A program made the translations under genes and the position numbers. A stretch of 64,000 nucleotides of DNA from Bathymodiolus brooksi (taxonomy: Eukaryota > Mollusca > Bivalvia > Mytilida > Modiolidae), in contig OY804588.1 in NCBI GenBank assembly GCA_963680875.1, forward strand, positions 58,292,369-58,356,368, given 5' to 3'. Under the pieces are notes generated by a model, which was not told the DNA's origin, made no database searches, and saw nothing but the letters and a program-made list of their open reading frames with translations. Below are positions 1-12,000 of this stretch, piece by piece (the first letter of the stretch is position 1; each line of letters starts with the position of its first letter).

Positions 1-138
1 AGGAGGGGTCAATAATTCACCAATAAATTAGAACTAACTAAAACAGGGGCCGGGTCAATCATTCATTCACAACCTGGGAACTCACTAAAAAAGGGTGTGT
101 GTCAATCATTCACTAACAATCTGGGAACTCACTAAAAC
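1..138. repeat. Short tandem array, about 45-bp unit (left part)
   Basis: Three imperfect copies of a unit containing GTCAATCATTCAC and GGAACTCACTAAAA. Two further copies lie at about 722-818, so the array is split by the dispersed repeat at 139-720. No coding signal is seen. Confidence 0.75.
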
Positions 139-720
139 TAGAGGCTCAGTGGGCTGAGCCTGTGTCGCTCACCTTTCATTCTGCTTTGAGGAAACTTAAT
201 ACAGAACCTCCCATAGATGCTTCCCACCAAGTTTTGGTCATTTGGCTAAACAGTTACAAAGAAGAAGATATTTAGAAATCGACCAATCAGAAACAAGAAT
301 GGCCTGTGGCGGCCATGTTTATTGACGGATCGGAACTAAATGAGCAATCTTTATAGATGACCTTCCTTTTGCGGCCATGTTTGTCAACGGATTGGAACTA
401 AATGAGCAATCTTTATAGAGGACCTTCCAAGGATGCTTCCTACCAAGTTTCGATTCATTTGGCCAAGCGGTTTCAGAGGAGAAGATTTAAAAAAATCGGC
501 CAATCAGAAACAAGAATTGCCTATGGTGGCCATGTTTGTTAATGGATCCGGACAAAATGAGCAATCTTTAGAGAGGACCTTCCATAGATGTTTCCTACCA
601 AGTTTCACTTCATTTGGCTGAGGGGTTTCAAAGGAGAAGATTAAAATGTGAAAAGTTAACGGACGACGGACACCAAGTGATGGCAAAAGCTCACATTGCC
701 TTTGGGAAGGTCAGCTAAAA
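139..720 (+). repeat. Dispersed MITE-like repeat (GAGGCTCAGTGGGCTGAGCC family), copy 1
   Basis: It begins CTAGAGGCTCAGTGGGCTGA, with a perfect short hairpin GGCTCAG/CTGAGCC, and ends near AAGGTCAGCTAAAA. The interior holds about three tandem copies of a roughly 150-bp segment (CAAGTTTCATTCATTTGGCC, CCAATCAGAAACAAGAAT, GAGCAATCTTTATAGAGGAC). It interrupts the tandem array around it. A shorter relative sits at 5443-5760. The ends are only weakly inverted, so the class (non-autonomous DNA element versus SINE) is open. Confidence 0.6.
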
Positions 721-721
721 A

Positions 722-818
722 AAGGGTGTGTATCAATCATTCACTAACTATCTGGAAACTCACTAAAAGGGCAGGGGGGTGTAAATCTTTCACCAACAAT
801 CTGGAAACTCACTAAAAA
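722..818. repeat. Short tandem array, about 45-bp unit (right part)
   Basis: Two copies of the unit seen at 1-138 (GTATCAATCATTCACTAAC, then GGAAACTCACTAAAA). They lie directly after the dispersed repeat, as expected if that repeat inserted into an existing array. Confidence 0.65.
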
Positions 819-1734
819 GCTTGATTACTCAGGACCATGCTTTATAACATTCCAAGCAAACATGACACGTTGCTCTAACAATTGTACGACATACTGACAT
901 GTCACCAACATTGTAGCAGGAAGTGAGATGGGGTACAATTTTCCTCCCTCCAAAAACAATGAGTGACTGCTTCTGTTACAAACCGTAATAAATATGATAT
1001 GACTATTAAATGGACCGAGCTTGTCGATGATGTGGGAGGGAGAAGCACAATTCTTAATGTAAGTAATGGGACAGGAAGGGAGAGGGGGTACAATTTCCTT
1101 ATACCCAAACACAATGAGTGATGAAAATGTGACCTCTTAATACAGGTACGACTGTACTACATTAATATACATCCGAATAGTATAGTCTTAAAAGTACATT
1201 TCTCTCTAATACTCAAAATAGAGATCTGTGTTTATTACTATCATTGGGTCAATATCTCTGAATAGTAGGAGATGAGGGAGTGACTAGTAGGAGATGAGGG
1301 AGGGTATCATTCTCCCAGTAGCCATTGCTTTGGCACTGACATGGGTTTATTAGATATATTTATGTTTGAAATTTAGGCAACATATTAGAGCTACTTAAGG
1401 TCAATCTTCCACTGGCATAGATAAAGTTTTTGGTCATCATGTTTAGGTCATTTAGTTTGCTTTGAATATCAGAGTACTTTGTTATTCCAGAAATTTATAT
1501 GGTTTTTTTTGGTTCTGTTTAAACTGAATGTATTTTATTCATCCATGTATATTTTTCACTATCCAGTTTATACTTCACCCTAGTTGAAATCAGTTTTAAA
1601 AGTTCAAATTCAAGATCGTTTTTTTTAATTTCAATAATAATAATATCCTTTTTTTACTCTTCCCCCCAAAACCCTGAATATAGAACATGACAATAATGAC
1701 CTTATTCTCCGTAATAATGAGAAATATCATTCCA

Positions 1735-2015
1735 AATATTGACCTCACTCTATCTAATATTTAACATAACAATCTAAATATTGACCTCAATCTCCTAACA
1801 ATTTAACATAAGAATCTAAATATTGACCTTGATCTCCTAAATATCTAACATAACAATTCAAATATTTACTTCGATCTCCCAATAATTTTACATAACAATC
1901 TAAATATTGAATTTTATCTCCTAAATATAGACAATAACAATTTATATATTGACCTCGATCTCCTAAATATTTAACATAACAATACAAATGTTGACCTCAT
2001 TCTCCCAAATATATA
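1735..2015. repeat. 42-bp AT-rich tandem repeat, about 7 copies
   Basis: The unit contains ATATTGACCTCNATCTCC and AATATTTAACATAACAATCT. The GACCTC motif recurs at 1741, 1783 and 1825, i.e. every 42 bp. A single related unit occurs at about 2871-2920, overlapping the end of the SLC27A coding region. A weak reading frame across it is only a repeat shadow. Confidence 0.75.
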
Positions 2016-2714
2016 CAGAATAACGACAGTTGTGAAGTTTGAGCAGTTGAGAGACATTCACAACTGACGTCATTGCATTTATCACTATTTTGTTTACTTT
2101 CTCTTTGATGTTTAAAACCAATATGTGTCATATCACGTAAGCACTGAGAAGATTCAAATTATCGCTAATCGCTGTCAAGGACGCACATAGTAATATCGCT
2201 GCTTTCTAATATGACGCTATAATGACGTCACATTACCAAATCCTTGATAAACATAGTATCATAGTGATAAAATAAATAAAGATGTCTTTAAAAACATTGT
2301 TAATCACTTAGTATCGGTAATATCATAATGTGTTTCATATCACACTGATCGATATTTTTCAGTATCATGATAAATCTGTTGATATCACTGAGACCAAAGG
2401 AAAATTGTATAAATTACTGATAACTGATATTATCCTGCAATCAGTACATTTGCTGTACAAATATGCTATACGAATAATTTTTTGCTTTATTCGTACTATA
2501 CGAATAAACTTTTCAGCCTACGAATAAACTTTCCTGGTACCCTGTAGCTATGTACTGCGGAGGGCGCAGACAAGTATGAAACTGATACTAATGTAACGCG
2601 GACCATGAAGAAGACAACATTTCTGAAAGGCGAGGAATGACACTTGTTTCTGTCCTTTTTGTCTAAATCTGACAAGTTTTCTGACTTTTTTTACATTGCA
2701 GGATAAACACAAAA

Positions 2715-2851
2715 TACGTACATTGTTGTTAAATATAAAATTCATTTGTACTCGCTGCGAAACAGGCCTGAAAAGCTCACCAAAGGCTCGCTATTCTGCC
2801 TGTTTCTAAAGCTCGTACAAATAAATTTTATATTTACCGACAATGTACGTA
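2715..2851. mobile_element. Foldback (inverted-repeat) element, copy 1
   Basis: About 55-nt arms: ACGTACATTGTTGTTAAATA at the left pairs with TATTTACCGACAATGTACGT at the right. The inner arms GAAACAGGC and GCCTGTTTC also pair. A diverged relative lies at 32145-32281 in the same orientation, and similarity extends further left (ACATTGCAGG). It lies just 3' of the SLC27A stop. Confidence 0.6.
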
Positions 2852-2905
2852 TATTGTATATTTACACTCCAAATATTGACCTCATTCTCTAGAAATTATC
2901 TAACA

Positions 2906-3063
2906 TTACAATCTAATTTTTCCACTACATATGTCATTATAGACCTGGGCAGTCAATGGTTCGTACTGTTGTGTTTTATTGTTCATGTAAAACAGACGGT
3001 CACTGGAGGTATTAGGATTAAATCCTGCTTTCGCTAATTCCACCTTCTTTAGTTTATGTGTAC
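2906..3063 (-). CDS. SLC27A: SLC27A coding exon 11 and stop
   Basis: 158-nt exon after a TTTTTCAG acceptor: [33 protein letters not shown] and a C-terminus ending KIRL followed by TAA. It matches the FATP C-terminus pattern (TGTFKFQK, then YVPL, then a basic/Leu end). It closes the frame in the correct phase. The last codons and stop fall within a sequence resembling the 42-bp repeat unit found at 1.74-2.01 kb. Confidence 0.88.
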
Positions 3064-6000
3064 CTGAAAAATAAAAATAGATTGTATGGTTCCATTTGGT
3101 CTTACTTTCAGCTTAAAAAAATGGCATCATAATTTTTGAAAAAGGGAAGTTCCGAGATTGCACCAATATCTGAAATCGTAGATTGGTCAATAGCTAGCTT
3201 TACATAAATATAAAAAAATGTCCATACAGATTGATTGATTGATTGGTGCTTAATGCCAACTTTAGCAATATTTCAGCTAGATTGTGGCATTGTCAATACA
3301 GAGTTAAGTTAATTTTGTAATAATTTCTTATATTTTATATGATCAATTTAAGGAGTCTTGCTTTCAGCTGCAGTGAGCGAACGTTTTTTTTAATGCCAAA
3401 ATGAGCAATTTTTCAACTATATCATGGTGAGAACAAGGTACATTCTACATCCATTTTGTAATAATTTAATTTGATTTGAATATTTCAATCTGATTGGCTA
3501 ATCCGCCTGGAGAAAATTTTGGTTATACTCGATAACCTGGGTTGGTATTGTGACATCACCAACGTGTTCATCTGCCAACGAGAAATTCAAATAGTCACAT
3601 GAAATAATCATAATTAAAATCGAGGAATCATTAAATTTTGTTGCAAAAATTAAATTATAAGGAATATTTGAAATTGTGGAGCAGGTTATACTTGCTTAAC
3701 CTGGTTTGGGTCAGTTTATGCTTTTCATAAACATTAAGTGTAAACTGACCCAACCCAGGTCATATCGTATAACCTGTTCAACAATTTCAAATATTCCTTA
3801 ACCACACCAACACGCTTAGTTGGATCTTCATAGTTCTATATCACTGAAACAACATATCATACAAGAATAGTATTTATTCTGCCAAGATAAATGCCAGCAA
3901 GCAACGATTCAATATGGCTGTCTACTTTTTGCCCAAAAAGATGTTTTTAATTGAAATACATTTTTTGAGAATGTTATGTCATGGTTGAATAAGTAAATTT
4001 CTATACCTGTTGTGTCGACAGCATGAGTAAGTCGTATAAACACAGGTCTAGCGAACGGTGGCAGAGATTTCTGTAAAGCTCTAGTCAATGACAAAAGATC
4101 TAAATTGTTATGCTCATCAACTATTGTTGCCATTCCAGCTTTACCTTCAAGTCCTGAAAAAATAATATTTTGTAGTTATCATAGGGAGACAAAAATTTAA
4201 AGAATGTGTCCATAGAACACGGATTCCCCTTTTTCCAGCTGAAGTAAACAGGTATTTTTCTGCAAATCAAGAGGCATAAATCCAGAATGGAAAAAGTGGG
4301 GTCACGTCAGAAATTTAACTTGACTTTTCTTTTATGGTATCTGACCTTGTATATAAATTCCAAATGATTTGCTTAAGAGAAACTAAGTTAGTAAACAAAA
4401 ACCAAATGCGGGACGACAGAACAGATGTAGGTATGGACAGGTGCATTAAAAATACCATTCAATCAAATATATAATTGATTCTCAGGCACATAAAACAATA
4501 ATTGCCATGATATAGATGAAAACTTGGTCACTTGGCATAAGACAGTAAAAGTGATCCTTCCAAAATTAACAGGACAGCAAGTCACTAAATGCACTATGAC
4601 CATTGACCTTTACACCATTATCATTTACCTTTGACCTCTACACCATAGACAACAGAATCTTTTAGATGAATATGGTTACTTATGATAGATTCAACTTCAT
4701 AAGTTGATACGTTTTCTCCACGCCAACGAAAAGTGTCTCCCGTTCTGTCTTGGAAGTAAAAGTATCCAAAATTGTCCATTATCAAAACATCACCTGAAAT
4801 AACAAAGAAAAATAGTTTTCTGTTATAAGTCACATGCGAGTGACCCTATATATCATTCAATGAAAATTGTGATTTTGAGACTATTAAAGTGTTACTAAAT
4901 TGCTTTGCATGTTACGACAAATTTGATTGGCTTAAAAAGGTCAAAAAGTCGTATTTATCATATCATTATATATTCATGACATAAGGTCACTCTCATGTGA
5001 CCCTTAATATGGGTTCCTCTGATATCCCACGCCGCATCATACCAGTAAAGGGTCACAAGTGAAGGATTTGATTTTAATCAAATTGTTTTTATATATACAA
5101 TGTATTGGTTGAGAAACTTGTCAAGTCTACAAATATAATTTAATCAACATAACAGGGCCTTAATTTCATCAACAAAAATGGTAGTCGTCCCTGTCAATCT
5201 GGCAAGTTAAACACCTGTAGAAGTCCCAAGAAGGCAACTAGTGATCTGCCTACCGAAATAACAGAAAATTTACATGCATATCAGTTTTTCTTGGAAATCA
5301 AAATTAAAAGTATTTTGTGTATATACAATTGGTTATTTTTATCAATGATAATGAACAATTTTAATTGTCATAATTTTGGACTATATAATGAATGAGAAAA
5401 TCTGATCTCTCAATTACAAACAGAGTTAAACTGTCAGAAATATAACTAGAGGCTCAGTGGGCTGAGCCTGCATTGCTCACCTTTCATTCTGTTTTGAGGA
5501 AACTTTATACAGAACCTTCAATAGGTGCTTCCTACCATATTTCAATTAATTTGGCCAAATGGTTTTAGAGAAGATCTTTTTAATTAGTCATTCACAAGCA
5601 AGACCTGCCTATGGCAGTCTGAGTCATGGAAATTTTGTACAGGCTAAGTGGTTTCAGAGGAGAAGATCTTTTAGAAATTGACCAACCAGAAACAAGAATT
5701 GCCTATGCCTATGACAAAATGAGCAATATTTATAGAGGATCTTGGCAAGGTGATCTAAAAATCTTACATAAAGCCTAAAGGGTATATAATATTACCTGTT
5801 AAGAAAGCTAAATCTCCTTTCTTGAAGACGTCAGCACACACCTTTTTATCTGTAGCCTGTCTGTTAACATAGCCATCAAATTCACGTAAGGCATCCCCTT
5901 TAACTATCTTACCAACCAATTCACCAGGTTCACCTGAAATGTAATAAAATAAAATACTGTATAAATTAATAACTTGTAAATAGGTTGGGTGGGTATGGTA

Positions 6001-9000
6001 TTTAATGCCACTTTTAACAATATTTTGGTTGGTTGGTTGGGTATGATATTTAATGCCACTTTCAACAATATTTCAGTAATATCGTGACGGTCAGTTTTAT
6101 TGGTGGAGGAAACCACCAACCAGTCACTGACAAACTTTATCACCTAATGTTGTATTGAGTACACCTCGCCATGTGCAGGATTTGAACTCACAACTTTAGA
6201 GGTCATAGGCACCGTCTCATAAGTAGGTAAAAGTGGCCACATTTCAGCTGTCTCCATATCATCTTACCGTAATTAGTTGTACATAGTGCACACTGTTGTA
6301 TAATACGCACTCACTCCATAATTCTGCCAGTAATTGATTGTAATAAAAGTGTGTGAACAAAAACATGTATCTAGTAATGGTCACTGACTGGTCCTGCGGA
6401 ATTAGACATAACGAAGTATCTACTTTACCTGAATTTCTACCTGGCTTACACGGCTTTCCTACCTAGTTAAGCCTGTATAAATACTTATTTTAGCCTGAAT
6501 TTCTACCTGGTTTAGCCTTTATACATATTCCATTCCTGTCTCTCAGATATTCTCCTGTATCTTTGTTAAATCTTATAAGTGTTATAGGGTAAACAGAGGG
6601 GAAAATCCTTGTTGTAAATCCTACTGCTCCTATTGTATTATCTGGATTCACTGAAATAGAAAGGGGAAGACAATCATTGTAAATCCTACTGCTCCTATTG
6701 TATTATCTGGATTCACTGAAATAGAAAGGGGAAGACAATCATTGTAAATCCTACTGCTCCTATTGTATTATCTGGATTCATTGAAATAGAAAGGGGAAGA
6801 CAATCATTGTAAATCTTATTGGTCCAATAGTCAATAGAAAGAGATTTGGTTTCGGTTGGTTTATGGTGCTTAATGCCACTTTCAACAATATTTCAGTTAT
6901 ATCGTGGCGGTCAGTTTTATTGGTGAAGGAAACCAGAGAACCCGGAGAAAACCACCGACCTGTTGCAAGTCCCTGACGAAATTTATCACATAATATTATA
7001 TCGAGTACACCTCGCCATGAACGCAGTTCGAACTCACAACTTTAGTGGTGATAGGCACCGATTGCACAGGGGGCGCTTCAGGGGAACTTAAGTTATTGAG
7101 TGGAAATCAATCAAGGGACGGACACACAGACATGGGTACATTTAAGTCCCCTGAAGAGACGGGGGCATACACATTGCTGACTTAGCATTTAACTACAATC
7201 TCTCACAAACACTACTCCTCTGTCTAATATTAAACTTAATAACCGAGCCTGATTTTAATACACAGTGAAACCTCCATGGGTCCAACTTTTATCTTTGGGA
7301 TAGACAGGTTTTCAGTTTATACAGTTTAAAATAATGAAGATTTCTATATAATTCTTTACAGTTCTGTTTTATTCAGAGTTTAATTCTTTTAAACAGATTT
7401 CGCTTTAGCTCTTACTTGTATTACAGTTTCCTTCAGTAGCGCCATAAAATTCTCCCATTTGTTTTACGCCAAATCTGTCCTGGAATATTGTCCAGATTTC
7501 TGGTTTTAGACCATTCCCAAACATAACTCTAACTTTATGTTGATTATCTGTTGGTTTGGCAGGTGTAGCTAACAAATATCTACAAATTTCTCCAATATAT
7601 TGAGCAGCCTTAAAAAAAAGAAAAGAAAATAATATTGTCATCAAACTTAATTTTCCCCACCAAGTCTAAATTTAACTTTCAAAATACAACTACCAACCAT
7701 GTACTATATATTTGTTTCTCTTGTGATCATTTTCCAAAATCTAGTATTATTAGATTATGCTACTATAAATTACAACAAACTGACAATTCGGAAATAAAAT
7801 ATTTTCCCATCTAGACTGATAACGTATAAATGTATATAAGGATTTGCTTTGGAATTTTTGAACAGCAAATTATTTCATTTCATTGATTTTTTTTTAGAAA
7901 AACATGTAAACCGGTAAATGCAGAAAAGGTAGCTAACAATAGTCAAATTCTGGTTCAAATTATTTTGGTAGGGGCAGTTTCGTAGTGTCAGATCAGTTAC
8001 AGCAAATTTTATTGACAAAATATTCTAAAAATGTCAGGTTTCTTTTATGGGTTAGGGTTATGGTGTTTAACACCACTTGCAATGATATTTCAGTTATATG
8101 GTGGTGGCATTTCCTTTCAAAAAAATTAATTATACACATACTTTCTTCTATACTAAACGCCACGATATAGCTGAAATACTGCTGAAGTTGGCGTTAAACA
8201 TCAATCAATCAATCTGCTATACTACAGGAATACCTACAGTGCAATGATGTTGAATACAATCATCCCAAAATCGACTGGCCGAAAACTTCTTCCTGATGAC
8301 TAGCGTACATCCTAATATCATCATACAACCGACTCCTATAACACCACCCGCTGTGTGGTACAGTGGTAGAGTATCATATAACACATCTTTTTCTGCCATA
8401 CCAGCAAATGAACTAGCTCCTATTGTCATGTAATAAAATCTGCAAAAAAAAAAAACAAAAAAAAAAAAACTATTTTTAGATTTTTCTCCAGACAAAATTT
8501 CCATATGAGCAAATGAACTAGCTCCTATTGTCATGTAATAAAATCTGTAAAAAGAAAAAAAAAAAATATTTTTAGATTTTTCTCCAAAGACAAAATTTCC
8601 ATATGAGCAAATGAACTAGCTCCTATTGTCATGTAATAAAATCTGTAAAAAAAAAAAAACTATTTTTAGATTTTCCCACCTGGATGAAATATTTCAGTTA
8701 GTCATGTCTTCATCAAACAATTGACATGTACAATTAACTTATTAATCAACATTCAGAAAATTACAGAAAATTTTTAGTTGTTAATTGAAAGATGGATATT
8801 TTCATTTTATTTTCCCCAAATTTCCATATCTTACCTTTCGAAAGGTGTATTTTCACAGGAAAAATTAGTCTATCTAATTGAATTTTGTGAATATTAAATT
8901 TTATTACATTTTATGTAAATTTGCATTTTCATTGGTTTACAAGAAGGTGACATTCTAGTCATAACCATATTACCCTCTGGCAACTAAACAAATAGCAAAA

Positions 9001-12000
9001 ATTCATATTTAAAAATATTTTTACCTAGAATGACTTATAATGGCTGCTTTTGGTAATCCTGTGGTTCCTGATGTATACACATAAAACAATTTTTCTGAAA
9101 AAGCAAACAAATTCAAATTATAGTGGAAATAAGTACAGGGTTGTGATGTTTAATGCCACTTTCAACAAAATTTCAGCTATATCGTGGTGTTAGGGAATGG
9201 AAATATAGCACAAATGTATCTGGAGTCAAAAACTGAAACAAGTAAAGACTGTAATTATTATTTGTCAGACCTCAAATTAAATTGCAACAAAGGAATAAAA
9301 GTACTGTAGTTCAAAGCTTTTTTTAATTGCAGAGTTCTGCAGGTAACGGTTGCAATTTTAACCTGGCGGCAAGTATATATAAAATACTGATCAGACTTGG
9401 ATGCTGATTATTAAAAATCTGAAGTGTCCTCTTGCATTCCAACGAATATTGAATGGCCAACCTTCACATATATGAACATGTTAATTATGAGAACTAAGAT
9501 TTTATGTCACAGAAATGAGACATACTTTATATATTTACCTGTATAACCTACTTTAACAGCAGGTGGGGGGTATGTAGGATTACGTGGTAATACTGATGAT
9601 AACATGACTGGTGATAATGCTGTATTTGGTGACATGCTTCCTGTACAGTAAAAGTTAACTTTGTTTTCTATCTGTGACACTACATTAGCTACAGCTACAA
9701 TGAAAAAATAGCATGTAATACTTGGGTTAGGGTTTTGGTGTTTAACGCCACTTTCAACAATATTTCAGTTATATCGTGGCGGTCAGTTTAATTGGTGGAG
9801 GAAACGGGAGTACCCAGAGAAAACCACCCACCTGTTGCAAGTAACTCACAAACTTTATCACATAATGTTGTATCGAGTACACTTTCACTGAGCGGGCATG
9901 TTATACTGTTTTTACCAATTACATTCAATGTAACAAGGGGTTGTCATGGTCGTGATTGTATGGTAGTTGTATTTACTACTAATGTTGTGAGCTCGAATCC
10001 CGCTCATGGTGAGGTGTACTTAACACAACATATTGTGCTAAAGTTTGTCAGTGACTTGTGACAGGTTGGTGGTTTTCTCCAGTTTCCTCCACCAATAAAA
10101 CTGATCGCCACGATATAACTGGAACCCTAACTTACATGTTCTTGTATTATCATTGTTTTGAGACATATATACATCTAAGGGGCCGTCATGATCGCATGAT
10201 AGTTGGATTTATAACTACCTATGCAATCATTGCCCTTCAGTTTGAATCCCGCTCAGGCGAGGTGTACATGTACTTGATACAACATTATGTGATAAAGGTT
10301 TTCAGTTACTTGCGGAAGGTCTTCTCCGGGTACTCTGGTTTCCTCCATCCATAAAACTAACCGCCCCGATATAACTGAAATAATGTTGAGAGTGGACTGG
10401 TGTCAAACACCATACCCCTAACCCATATATATATATATATTTGAGTTTGAATGATTATAATACACAGACTTATAACAAACATAAAAAAACCTACATGCTG
10501 ATCCACACAATGTTATTTTGAGGTTTATCAGAAGAAAATAGATATTTTACGAGAGGCATACTTGTATAAATTTAATTTGATGAGTCGATAAGACATTTCT
10601 GAAAATTTTGACGAGTCCTACCAAGTTGTAAGAAACTAAAATTTGAAAAATTTGGTTAGCCCTCAATTGAAAATGGCAAGTTGCAAGGATCTCTGATATA
10701 ATGCATTCATTTCTTAGCCTTGTATAAATACAGACTTCCCGAAACTTGCTGAGAAGTTGTCAGTCATTCAGACTGACAGGCATGAAGATCTTGTCAGACC
10801 GAAAAAAAAGCCCCAAAAAACTTCAGTCATGTGCATAATGTTTAGTTTGGCCTTTTTAGAGTGTTCTACCCTAGTATTAGCAATTGGGCACCTGATTTCA
10901 CCTCTGGTTTTTATAGAGGTTAAAGTAATTCAATTTTTAGTTTTCAGTGTTGTTCAAAATTGTATGTTATGTCTTTTATAGTGTGTGTCTCGAGTTTTGT
11001 TGTTTTGATGACCTTGTACTATAGGTCAATGGTTGTATGAAAGACGTCGAGCCATTGGCTAATATATAAAATCTAATTCCAAAGGAATTTTAAATTGAAA
11101 CATTAAACATACCATCTGATAATTCGGGAGTGAAAATAACACCCTTTGCATCAGCTGCATTGACAGAATGTGACAGCGCAACATCCCGTTGGCTATAATT
11201 TATCAGTGCTGCTACAACCCCTATCTTGGCTAACCCAAGCCAATAACATACATATTCTAAACGATTATCAGGAAAACATAGAGCTACAACATCTCCTTTA
11301 CGATATCCTGCTTGGTAAAAGTAGTTTGCAATCTGATTGGATAAATCTTCTACTTCCTGAAAAGTCAACATTCCTTCCTCGGACACTAGGCATGGTTTAG
11401 ATGGATGTTTTTTGGCTGTTCTTGTGAAAATGATAGGAATTGTTGTGTTTGTCTGTATGTTGTTTTTAGTATTTAACTTTAACTTGATGAGCAATCTCAA
11501 GGCCCTGAAAGGTAAATAACAAGTATTATTATAACAATAGCATAGAAAAGTGTTATATTTATATTTACAAAATTTAATATAATTTTACCCTGTAGAACCC
11601 TGTGGGAATAGAAATAAGATACAATTAGCCTGATGTTATGTGGACAGATGGAAAGAATAAAAAAAAAGATCTCAAGTTAACCTGTTGGTTTTATTGGGGT
11701 TCGTGGCATGCTGCTCAATCTTTCTTAGATTTTGTCGACCATTGTTTGTTACCTTCCTTTTCTCTTGCATCGTCTGTCCTTGTTTGATGCAAGGTTTCTG
11801 ATTACCATTTTGCTTTCTTCAAACTTTTCTTTCTAAAGACAACTTTAATCAGGTCCTAACGAGTCATAATTTGTGGTCTTTGTTGCCCATCACCACCAAA
11901 TCTGTGAGTTCGTTATTTCAACCAATTTTGCTGCCGTTTTTTTTCGATTTAACAACCATAGACACAGTGGTGCGTCTTTTTAAATATGTACAAACAATGT

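Noticed and set aside
9937..10424. Possible genuine tRNA genes in the SINE heads
   Set aside because: Only box-like motifs are present; no full cloverleaf or acceptor pairing can be drawn, and the same text recurs as a dispersed repeat.
10757..10981. Plus-strand ORF of 74 residues with a hydrophobic end
   Set aside because: Within an SLC27A intron, no recognised motif, and hydrophobicity is expected from AT-rich DNA.
11170..11400. Plus-strand ORF of 76 residues
   Set aside because: Antisense of SLC27A exon 2; no domain of its own.
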